From the NCBI GenBank assembly GCA_002686705.1, contig NYYH01000096.1, positions 1-6,039 on the forward strand: DNA of 6,039 nucleotides, read 5' to 3'. The notes beneath the pieces were generated by a model that saw nothing but the letters and a program-made list of their open reading frames with translations, was not told the origin of the DNA and did no database searches. Every line of letters starts with the position of its first letter. Within the stretch, counting starts at the first letter, position 1. Below are positions 1 through 5,346 of this stretch, piece by piece. The stretch is from Bacteroidota bacterium (lineage in GTDB: Bacteria; Bacteroidota; Bacteroidia; Bacteroidales; F082). A program made the translations under genes and the position numbers.

Positions 1-236
1 CCGCACACGTTGGTGTGATTTTCAAATTATGTAGATGAATCGGTGTGAATGCGAAACAGGGATTCGATACGGGATGGATCCTGCTGAGGGTAGATGGTTA
101 TGAAATGTTGCCTTTAGCATGTTGAAAATATCCACTTCATTATTCCCTTAAGGCGTACCTCTGACAGTATATATGACGGTATAAATTCAGATATAAAATA
201 TATAATACAATAATATCAAAATTTTAGGTAAGTTAT

Positions 237-259
237 GTGGCGGAACCTCCCTCCGCCAC
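237..259. repeat. Perfect 8-bp inverted repeat (hairpin)
   Basis: GTGGCGGA (237-244) and TCCGCCAC (252-259) are exact reverse complements around a 7-nt loop ACCTCCC. The stem is G+C-rich and sits just after an AT-rich stretch. There is no U-run after either arm, so it is not a standard intrinsic terminator. It could be an RNA structure, a recombinase or replication structure, or a degraded terminator. Confidence 0.6.
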
Positions 260-338
260 CTGCATGTTCAATAACTTCCTAAGCCTTCCCTTAAACACCA
301 TTCCCGGGACTTCTGGCGGGGGATCAGGGTTACTAATC

Positions 339-362
339 GTGTGGACCAAAGTGTGGACCAAA
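339..362. repeat. Tandem direct repeat, possible integrase arm sites
   Basis: GTGTGGACCAAA occurs twice head to tail (339-350 and 351-362) with no mismatch. Short tandem repeats near an attachment core are typical of arm-type binding sites for tyrosine recombinases or their directionality factors. These lie about 50 nt before the core, on the side opposite the integrase gene. That would suit the second arm of an attP or the end of an adjacent element. The exact repeat is seen; its function is inferred. Confidence 0.5.
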
Positions 363-410
363 ATGGTTCCTAGTTTCTCTGATCGTACTGGTTCCAACGC
401 TTTGCAGACC

Positions 411-436
411 GGTTCGATTCCTACACATCTCCGCCA
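411..436 (+). other. Attachment-site core: 3' end of a tRNA-Sec-like (selC) gene
   Basis: The stretch reads as the 3' end of a tRNA: GG, T-loop TTCGATT, T-stem half CCTAC, an 8-nt acceptor half ACATCTCC, discriminator G and an encoded CCA. A normal tRNA has 7 nt in the acceptor half. Bacterial selenocysteine tRNA has 8 and also carries discriminator G, so this fits the end of selC, a classic integration site for genomic islands. The body of the tRNA is absent: the bases before GG (ACC) do not pair with CCTAC, no 5' acceptor half (expected GGAGATGT) occurs upstream, and there is no anticodon arm. It is therefore a displaced 3' end made by integration, not a working tRNA gene. A serine tRNA end with a 1-nt insertion is the main alternative. 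Confidence 0.65.
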
Positions 437-470
437 TTCAAAACATCTTAGACAATAATATCAGTACTTT

Positions 471-491
471 AAGAGCGTCAAAAACGCTTTT
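471..491. terminator. Terminator-like hairpin between att core and integrase
   Basis: AAGAGCGT (471-478) pairs with ACGCTTTT (484-491), including one G-U pair, across a 5-nt CAAAA loop. On the + strand the stem ends in TTTT, like a short intrinsic terminator. On the other strand the opposite arm gives fewer U residues. It lies 35 nt after the tRNA-like CCA end and could end transcripts entering from the left before the integrase gene. Confidence 0.45.
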
Positions 492-513
492 CATCGAACC
501 TCTTTGCTTCATT

Positions 514-543
514 TGTCGCACTTTATGTCGCACTCTTGTCGCA
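514..543. repeat. Three TGTCGCA repeats ahead of the integrase gene
   Basis: TGTCGCA occurs at 514-520, 526-532 and 537-543, spaced 12 and 11 nt apart, about one helical turn. The first two copies are followed by CTTTA and CTCT. The array ends 13 nt before the integrase start codon. A helically phased array at this place suits arm-type integrase sites, a directionality-factor site or an operator controlling the integrase. Which of these applies cannot be decided from the sequence. Confidence 0.5.
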
Positions 544-556
544 AACATGAGGTTCT

Positions 557-2413
557 ATGTCTTCTTATTTAATCACAAAAACAATCAGATCTGTTCAGTA
601 TCGGTTCTTCTCTTGTGTTATTCCAAGAGATTTGAAGAAACACTTTGAGAACAGAAGCAAATTTTATCTATCGTTAAATTCTGTTACAAAGAGACAAGCA
701 CTATTGCTGTGTAGAAATCTGAATCACAAAGTGAGAGAACTTTTTGATGAAATACGAAAAGGTATGAAGTCACTCACAATAGACGACATCAAGGACATTC
801 TGAGATTTGAAATCAGAAAACAGGTTCTCTGGGCACATCATGTTGATGAAGGAACATCTCAAATAGACATAAGGAGAAAGATTGAATCACTCTCTTCTGT
901 GTCTAATCTCGAGAAATCTTATCTTGAGAAGTTTGCATTTGAGGAAAAGCAATTAGAAATGCAATTAGACAAGAAACTTAAAAAGATTCTTGATGATAAT
1001 GAGATTGATTCGAGTACTAACACATTTGAATACAAAAAATTACGAAGGTATTTCAAAGAACTTTATGTTCTACGTTATGACTGGGCGAGAGCACTTATCA
1101 AGAGAACAGGTCGAGGTGATGAAGATTTTAAAAAAGAAGCAGATAATATTTTACAAATCAATCTTTATTCAGATTCAGAGGTAGAACGTTTACAGGTGAG
1201 AGGTGTTGAAAATACTGAGAGTAAGATTAAAAACTTAAAGATCGTTGATACTGAATCAACCGAAGACAGTAGTTCACTTGAAACTACTCCACTATCAGAT
1301 GTGATTGATTTATTCATTGATGAGAAAAACTACAAAAATGAAAAAACAAAAAATAAATTTGAGAGTTTTCTCAGATTGCTTGTTGAGGATTTTGGGGACA
1401 TCTCAATAAATCGAATAAATTCTGCAAAAGTGAATTTATTCAGACAGCATTTGCGACAACTCCCAAGTAGACGAAATGTCCTAGCAAAATATAGAGAAAA
1501 ATCTTTTCATGAGTTGATCGAAATGTCTGAAAAGAACCAAATACGTGCAGAGGACAGACTGGATGTGAACACCATAAATGAAACTATCGGATTTCTTAGT
1601 TCATTTTTTAAATGGACCACCAGTAACGGATACTCAGAAAAAAATCTCTTTCAGGGAGTCAAAATTCGTGATTCACAAAAAAAACATTCAAGGGACTATC
1701 GGCCACGATACTCTGAAAAGCAAATTTCAAAACTCTTTAATGCTAAAGACTTCCTAGAAAATACAATCGGTAGGAAGAATTATGCGTTTTATTGGGTACC
1801 TCTGATTTGTTTGTTTTCAGGAGCAAGAGTCAATGAGATATGCAGCCTATACTTAGACAACATAATTCAGAGACAGGGCAAAAACACAGGAGCAAGATTT
1901 CAATGCTTCAATCTTGTTGAAGAACCAGATCGACCTCAAAAAAGGTTAAAGACTCTCTCTTCGAGGAGAATCCTGCCAATACATGACACATTGATAGAAC
2001 TAGGTTTTATTGAATTTGTAAAACTACTTAGAAGAGATAAGAATCGAGAGAGATTGTTTGAAGAATTAAAATACACTAGCAGTGGATACGCAAATTCAGT
2101 TCAAAAATTTTGGAACGAAAGATATAGCAAGAGAGTCAATGTTTCCGAAGATTCTCAAAGAAACAGAACAACTTTCCATTCACTCAGGCATACGGTTACA
2201 GATTTACTTAAACAAGCGAATGTAGACACTAAATTCATCAACGAACATCAAGGGCATTCTCAAAAAAATATTGATTTAGATAGATATGGGAAAGCATATG
2301 ATGTTGAAATTCTCTATGAGAACTGTACAAAGAGAATTGTCTACGAAAGTTCAAGAGGGCGGAAGATTGATTTCTCTGGATTGAAGGTGGATTGGAAGAG
2401 GTTTCTGAAATAA
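557..2413 (+). CDS. int: Tyrosine recombinase (site-specific integrase)
   Basis: This 618-residue tyrosine recombinase would cut and rejoin DNA at the selC-like core to integrate or excise the element. The C-terminal catalytic domain shows the family residues: Arg424 (SGARVNE), the beta-hairpin Lys near 465 (RLKT), His541 and Arg544 (HSLRH), His567 (HQGH) and the nucleophile Tyr577 (DRYGK). Residues about 250-375 form the helical core-binding domain. The N-terminus (YRFFSCVIPRDL, then a Lys/Arg-rich region) resembles the DUF6538-type head of large proteobacterial integrases. Residues 100-230 are charged and helical. Length is normal for this large subtype, and all catalytic residues are present, so it should be active. 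The ATG at 557 is preceded by GAGGT at 549-553, only 3 nt away, a short but usable spacing. The gene points away from the attachment core and converges with the nuclease gene after 22 nt. Confidence 0.93.
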   Translation: MSSYLITKTIRSVQYRFFSCVIPRDLKKHFENRSKFYLSLNSVTKRQALLLCRNLNHKVRELFDEIRKGMKSLTIDDIKDILRFEIRKQVLWAHHVDEGTSQIDIRRKIESLSSVSNLEKSYLEKFAFEEKQLEMQLDKKLKKILDDNEIDSSTNTFEYKKLRRYFKELYVLRYDWARALIKRTGRGDEDFKKEADNILQINLYSDSEVERLQVRGVENTESKIKNLKIVDTESTEDSSSLETTPLSDVIDLFIDEKNYKNEKTKNKFESFLRLLVEDFGDISINRINSAKVNLFRQHLRQLPSRRNVLAKYREKSFHELIEMSEKNQIRAEDRLDVNTINETIGFLSSFFKWTTSNGYSEKNLFQGVKIRDSQKKHSRDYRPRYSEKQISKLFNAKDFLENTIGRKNYAFYWVPLICLFSGARVNEICSLYLDNIIQRQGKNTGARFQCFNLVEEPDRPQKRLKTLSSRRILPIHDTLIELGFIEFVKLLRRDKNRERLFEELKYTSSGYANSVQKFWNERYSKRVNVSEDSQRNRTTFHSLRHTVTDLLKQANVDTKFINEHQGHSQKNIDLDRYGKAYDVEILYENCTKRIVYESSRGRKIDFSGLKVDWKRFLK

Positions 2414-2435
2414 TTGAGAAAGGAACTAATGAATA

Positions 2436-4016
2436 TTAAATGTCAAATTTTACTTTATTAGGTGAAAAATAAAATAAATCTTCGTTGTCAAAATAACCAC
2501 AAATAAAATAATTTAACGATATACCTGTTCTTAATGAAAGCATGAGTGAGTATAAAAATACTTGAACATGTGCAAACTTTTCATTTCTTGCTCTCGGCTT
2601 AAAATCCCAGACACCGATTCTAAAATCTTTGTCTGACTTTATTGATTGTTTGTCCCACCCAAAATATTTTCCTGATTCAAATCTTAAAACATCAATATGT
2701 CCAGTTAATGATTCAGAAGTAGAAAAAATATCTTTATAGTCAACGAAACTTCTTGATTCATTTCTCTGCAACCATAATGGCAATTCACAACAAATAGTTT
2801 TTTTATCGTTTTCAAGAAGATAGCCTTCTAAGTTTTCATGTGCTTCTTTAAATTTTTTATAACTCTCACTTTTATTAGTTAAATCAATCAAATCATGTTG
2901 TTTTAGATGTGTAATATCAACATCAATTTCATGTTTGGAACTAGAAGCATGAAATTTGGACTTTTCAAAAATATGATTAGGACATTCTTCAAACATGCTT
3001 TCAATGTAGTTTGTCAGTGATTTAGATGGTATTTCTTTAATTTTACTTAACGCAACTCTATACCTGTAAAACCATGCATGCTTGAAAGAATGTACTCTAA
3101 TATCTTTGTTATGTTGAATGATTTTATAAGGGATGAATTTGCCATGATTAGTCAACTTGAATTGTTGTGATGCAACTATTCTATTTCTTTCTAAATGTTC
3201 TGATAGTGTTTTGGTGGGTTTAGTGGTGATAGGGTATAAAGATTTTTTAAAAAGGTCTCTTACAAATTCAATTTTTGATTCTTCAATTACATAGCATTTG
3301 AATGTAATTGAAGGATTGAATTCAAATCTATTTGATAATTCAATTTCGTCTAACTCAATTTCAGTTGAACGATACTTTAAATCATAAGCATCTAAATTCA
3401 TTTTAATTGCTTTGTCTTTAAAGATAAAGATATTATTTGACTTATCAAAAAGCATCACAAAATAATTTCGTTTATCAAAAATTTTAGAATACTTAATTTC
3501 AAGTAAATTATGAACTCTATCAACAATTTCATTAGACAAAAGATGATTAAAATTATGAATTCGACAAGAATTATCTGCTAATATTTCTTTTTTTGAAGCA
3601 TCTTCTATAGAGATTGGTATTGTGGGATTAGGTGTATTTAAGTCTAAAACACTCAAATCATCCTTATATAATAATGTAAATAATCTGCCTTGCGTAGTTG
3701 TAATGAATTTTTTTTCACTATCTTTTTTTACATCTATTAACTCTAAAACTACTTCAGAATCCCAGTTTTTTTTAAAAATTGAGTTTGTTCCATCTAAATT
3801 ATCACTTTTTGATATTGTAACTAATGTTCCTCTTCTAGGTTTTTTAATACAAATAGTGTATGTAATATGCTTTACAGAATCTTCCCAAAATGGTTGATAT
3901 CCTAATTTTGAATTATGTATTGTATCTCCACCTTCAAAATAACATTGCTGAACACAATCTCTAAATGAAAGATGCACACCCCATTTGAAACCTTCAAAAA
4001 ATTTAAGTCTGTTCAT
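2436..4016 (-). CDS. RecB/Cas4-like PD-(D/E)XK nuclease with unknown N-terminal region
   Basis: The 526-residue protein ends in a RecB-family (Cas4/PDDEXK_1-like) nuclease domain, about residues 395-515. Its signature residues are in order: Glu411 (CCELPLW), Asp442 in GHID, Asp471 and Lys473 in VWDFKP, and Gln485/Tyr489 in QVFLY. These would bind metal and cleave DNA, so the domain looks intact. The Cys cluster of iron-sulphur Cas4 and AddB proteins is not visible; only Cys409, Cys410 and Cys506 lie in the domain. Residues 1-390 match no family I recognise. They are rich in predicted beta segments, Lys and aromatic residues, with a basic, aromatic stretch near 308-325. No signal peptide or membrane segment is seen, so it is probably cytoplasmic. 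The gene is much more AT-rich than the operon upstream (sampled rows 20-30% G+C), suggesting separate acquisition. Its SD is poor. Defence, DNA processing or phage origin are all possible. Confidence 0.8.
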   Translation of the reverse strand: MNRLKFFEGFKWGVHLSFRDCVQQCYFEGGDTIHNSKLGYQPFWEDSVKHITYTICIKKPRRGTLVTISKSDNLDGTNSIFKKNWDSEVVLELIDVKKDSEKKFITTTQGRLFTLLYKDDLSVLDLNTPNPTIPISIEDASKKEILADNSCRIHNFNHLLSNEIVDRVHNLLEIKYSKIFDKRNYFVMLFDKSNNIFIFKDKAIKMNLDAYDLKYRSTEIELDEIELSNRFEFNPSITFKCYVIEESKIEFVRDLFKKSLYPITTKPTKTLSEHLERNRIVASQQFKLTNHGKFIPYKIIQHNKDIRVHSFKHAWFYRYRVALSKIKEIPSKSLTNYIESMFEECPNHIFEKSKFHASSSKHEIDVDITHLKQHDLIDLTNKSESYKKFKEAHENLEGYLLENDKKTICCELPLWLQRNESRSFVDYKDIFSTSESLTGHIDVLRFESGKYFGWDKQSIKSDKDFRIGVWDFKPRARNEKFAHVQVFLYSLMLSLRTGISLNYFICGYFDNEDLFYFSPNKVKFDI

Positions 4017-4019
4017 TCT

Positions 4020-4031
4020 ACTTCATGAAGT
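4020..4031. promoter_or_regulatory. 12-bp perfect palindrome just upstream of the nuclease gene
   Basis: ACTTCATGAAGT is its own reverse complement and ends 4 nt before the nuclease start codon, in the presumed 5' leader. It could be an operator, or a small hairpin that would hide the weak ribosome-binding site (GAAG within its left-going arm). Function is inferred from position only. Confidence 0.35.
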
Positions 4032-4125
4032 CTTGTTCAAATAAAAGTAACAATTATTAATTTACATAATTTTTTAAATTTGTCAATTTGCATAAAGACC
4101 TAGATAGAATGCTGATACAAGACTT
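4028..4125. repeat. 9-bp inverted repeat bounding the gap before the nuclease gene
   Basis: AAGTCTTGT (4028-4036) and ACAAGACTT (4117-4125) are exact reverse complements 80 nt apart. The right copy ends on the last base of the 41-codon ORF's stop codon and the left copy overlaps the palindrome near the nuclease start. Together they frame the whole intergenic gap and promoter. They could be looping operator sites or the scar of an insertion; a 9-mer pair by chance is also possible. Confidence 0.3.
4059..4086 (-). promoter_or_regulatory. Probable sigma70-like promoter for the nuclease gene
   Basis: Read on the minus strand, a perfect TTGACA (4086-4081) is followed by a 16-nt spacer and TAAATT (4064-4059, 4 of 6 matches to TATAAT). 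Transcription would begin near 4052, giving a leader of about 36 nt. The surroundings are AT-rich, so a chance match is possible, but the consensus -35 and the position are good. It would let the nuclease gene be expressed separately from the small-gene cluster upstream. Confidence 0.45.
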
Positions 4126-4250
4126 TATTTAGTCTCTTTCACTTCAATCAAAGTCACATCTTTAGTCCTCAGATTCTCAATTGACTTCACAATCTTCTTC
4201 TTTTTCATGTGTTCTGCTCTGTCAATTATCAGTTTGACAGCAAATCTCAT
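4125..4250 (-). CDS. Small basic protein of 41 residues, last ORF of the cluster
   Basis: It begins MRFAVKLIIDR and ends DVTLIEVKETK, suggesting a strand, a Lys-rich helix (residues 13-27) and a second strand. Its ATG overlaps the TGA of the preceding 53-codon ORF in an ATGA arrangement, a usual sign of translational coupling. It resembles that neighbour: both start M-x-F-x-x-K-L then an aliphatic pair and IDR, and both end with a V-x-L-(x)-E-x-K segment. I do not recognise the family. Gene status rests on the overlap, the similarity and the sensible composition. The strongly basic middle could bind nucleic acid, but that is a guess. Confidence 0.55.
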   Translation of the reverse strand: MRFAVKLIIDRAEHMKKKKIVKSIENLRTKDVTLIEVKETK

Positions 4251-4408
4251 CTTTTTTTCTTCTCTTCAATATTCAACAGATTTACATTGCCCGTATTGAG
4301 ATGTCTGTTCTTCTCAAAAATCTCTTCAAGGGCTGATCTTAGATGCTTGAGTGCTTGTGACGGGTTGCGATCTATCACAACATTCAATTTGATCTCGTAG
4401 AAGTTCAT
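4247..4408 (-). CDS. Small protein of 53 residues, paralogue-like to the next ORF
   Basis: The 53 residues run from MNFYEIKLNVVIDR through a helix (about 16-34, ALKHLRSALEEIFEKN) to NVNLLNIEEKKKR, a likely strand-helix-strand layout. The start is 7 nt after the stop of the 29-codon ORF, with a weak GAG as SD, so it probably depends on translation from upstream. Its last codons include a run of seven A just before the TGA, which overlaps the start of the 41-codon ORF in the -1 frame. Slippage on that run could fuse the two into a tandem-repeat protein. The family is unknown, and no membrane segment or cysteine is present. Confidence 0.6.
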   Translation of the reverse strand: MNFYEIKLNVVIDRNPSQALKHLRSALEEIFEKNRHLNTGNVNLLNIEEKKKR

Positions 4409-4415
4409 TGTGTTC

Positions 4416-4505
4416 TCAAACAACGGGTATCAATAGGAAACATACTTTTTGAGTCCTTTTTTTGTATAGTGCATATATTGATTTCACGGGCATTTCTTCT
4501 TTCAT
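4416..4505 (-). CDS. Putative 29-residue micro-ORF coupled to the 239-residue gene
   Basis: The ATG of this frame overlaps the TGA of the 239-residue gene as ATGA, and its own stop lies 7 nt before the ATG of the 53-codon ORF, so it fills the gap between them almost exactly. The peptide starts MKEEMPVKSIYALYKKR and ends with a short hydrophobic stretch CFLLIPVV. A second in-frame ATG at codon 5 is an alternative start. It may be a real micro-protein or simply a translated link that carries ribosomes to the next gene. Length alone gives no statistical support. Confidence 0.35.
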   Translation of the reverse strand: MKEEMPVKSIYALYKKRTQKVCFLLIPVV

Positions 4506-5221
4506 TTTTGTGCATGACGGGTTGGAGAGGGAGGAAAAGGAGGTATTGATCCGTCACCTTTGCCCGACCAACCACTTGATGCTTTACCCCATTTGCCATT
4601 CAGACCCGCACTTGTTCGCATGATTGTAATAACAGCATTCACGGGTAATCGATCTGTAGATCGAAGAGTTTCTTCAAAACCTCTCATCAATCTCATGATG
4701 CTCTTTGCGTTTTTGTCTGATCGTCCTCTCAATTTGCTCTGAATGTCATCGATCAAATCCTGAATTTCACTTGGTTCGAGTTGCTTCTCAAGAAGTGGAT
4801 ACAAACTGCATTCAAATAAATCTTGAAGAAGAGAGTGATTTTGAAATGAAATAGGTGAAGATTGATTCGAAAGATTGCTCAGAAAGGTCGTGAGGGATAG
4901 TTTTTGATTCTCTGAAACAATTCCTTTGATTAGAAGACCTTTATTTAGGAGAGATCCTTTTTCTGATGAAGCAAGATTGAGGAGATTGGCACTAGAAATA
5001 CCCATCAACTGCTTTGCTATGAAGTCAATCTTGTCTTCAAGGGTATCTACAGAGATTGCTGAGCGTCCATGTCTACGAATAGTGCTATCGACCTTCATAG
5101 CCATGGCTTTGGCAATAGCAGGTGTCAATTTGCTTCTAGTTCGTGATTCTGTTTCTAGATGACTTTTGATTGCCTGAACTGTTTGTAGGATTTGGTTTTG
5201 CTGATTGGATTGTCTTTTCAA
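4502..5221 (-). CDS. Unknown 239-residue protein, first gene of the small-gene cluster
   Basis: I do not recognise this family. Residues 1-200 are mostly helical and charged: a Gln-rich start (QSNQQNQ), a basic patch around 27-54 (SRTRSKL, IRRHGRS), a Ser/Leu/Asn-rich middle (80-135), an acidic helix EPSEIQDLIDDIQSKLRGR (149-167) and KSIMRLMRGFEETLR (173-187). From about 203 the tail is low-complexity Gly/Ser/Trp then Pro (SGWSGKG, IPPFPPSP). There is one cysteine and no signal peptide or membrane segment. The start is TTG at 5221: an in-frame TAA lies 30 nt upstream, no ATG intervenes, and GGAGA sits 4 nt before it. G+C is clearly higher than in both flanking genes (a sampled row is about 42%). 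Its stop overlaps the next ORF. Its role cannot be given; it may be a DNA-associated or structural accessory protein. Confidence 0.75.
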   Translation of the reverse strand: MKRQSNQQNQILQTVQAIKSHLETESRTRSKLTPAIAKAMAMKVDSTIRRHGRSAISVDTLEDKIDFIAKQLMGISSANLLNLASSEKGSLLNKGLLIKGIVSENQKLSLTTFLSNLSNQSSPISFQNHSLLQDLFECSLYPLLEKQLEPSEIQDLIDDIQSKLRGRSDKNAKSIMRLMRGFEETLRSTDRLPVNAVITIMRTSAGLNGKWGKASSGWSGKGDGSIPPFPPSPTRHAQK

Positions 5222-5225
5222 GTGA

Positions 5226-5230
5226 TCTCC
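5226..5230 (-). promoter_or_regulatory. Ribosome-binding site selecting a TTG start
   Basis: On the minus strand GGAGA stands 4 nt before TTG at 5221. With an in-frame stop 30 nt upstream and no ATG in between, this site fixes the TTG as the start of the 239-residue gene. Confidence 0.6.
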
Positions 5231-5271
5231 AATTACCTTTAGGTCAATTTATTTGTTCTAGATCCATTTCC

Positions 5272-5296
5272 TGGAATGCTATTCCACAGGAATGCT
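5272..5296. promoter_or_regulatory. Operator-like palindrome with overlapping direct repeat
   Basis: TGGAAT-GCT-ATTCCA (5272-5286) has perfect 6-bp arms around 3 nt. It is overlapped by a direct repeat GGAATGCT at 5273-5280 and 5289-5296, a 16-nt period. It lies 51-65 nt upstream of the TTG start of the 239-residue gene, in the only gap (5222-5346) that could hold that operon's promoter. No good -35/-10 pair is visible; TTGGTC with TATATG, 16 nt apart, just upstream on the minus strand is a weak candidate. A repressor or activator site is the simplest reading. Confidence 0.4.
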
Positions 5297-5346
5297 CCAA
5301 ACTCATATAATCAACTCGTCAGATAGACCAAGAAGATATTTGTTAA

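Larger units (their letters stand above)
1..410. other. Left-hand region with no convincing gene
   Basis: No reading frame here looks like a protein. A 73-codon frame beginning at 237 runs through the hairpin, the repeats and the tRNA core and has a low-complexity, non-protein-like composition. Positions 175-235 are extremely AT-rich, while the row 241-300 is about half G+C by hand count, so the base composition breaks sharply near 236. GGTGTGA occurs at 12-18 and again at 42-48. Because it lies on the 5' side of a tRNA-end core that lacks its tRNA body, this stretch is probably the outer end of a neighbouring mobile element, or the other arm of a circular one. That is inference. Confidence 0.5.

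Noticed and set aside
330..436. A complete tRNA or tmRNA gene ending at 436
   Set aside because: No 5' acceptor half, D-arm or anticodon stem can be found, and the 5' T-stem bases do not pair with CCTAC. Only the 3' end is present.
237..458. 73-codon + frame as a protein gene
   Set aside because: It spans the hairpin, tandem repeat and tRNA-like core and has no SD; the residues look like chance translation of structured non-coding DNA.
4040..4096. 18-codon minus frame (MQIDKFKK...) before the nuclease gene
   Set aside because: It coincides with the promoter-like -35/-10 boxes and has no SD or coupling to a neighbour.
4220..4239. TGTCAA-N8-TTGACA inverted repeat as a second operator
   Set aside because: It lies inside the 41-codon ORF, the spacer differs from the site at 5919-5934, and TGTCAA occurs several times in this AT-rich window as expected by chance.
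4209..4400. 63-codon + frame opposite the 53- and 41-codon ORFs
   Set aside because: It is antisense to the two paralogue-like frames, has a low-complexity Phe/Ser-rich composition and no SD.
4405..4599. 64-codon minus frame overlapping the end of the 239-residue gene
   Set aside because: It lies in another frame over the 239-residue gene's tail and the gap. The 29-codon frame explains the spacing better through its ATGA overlap.
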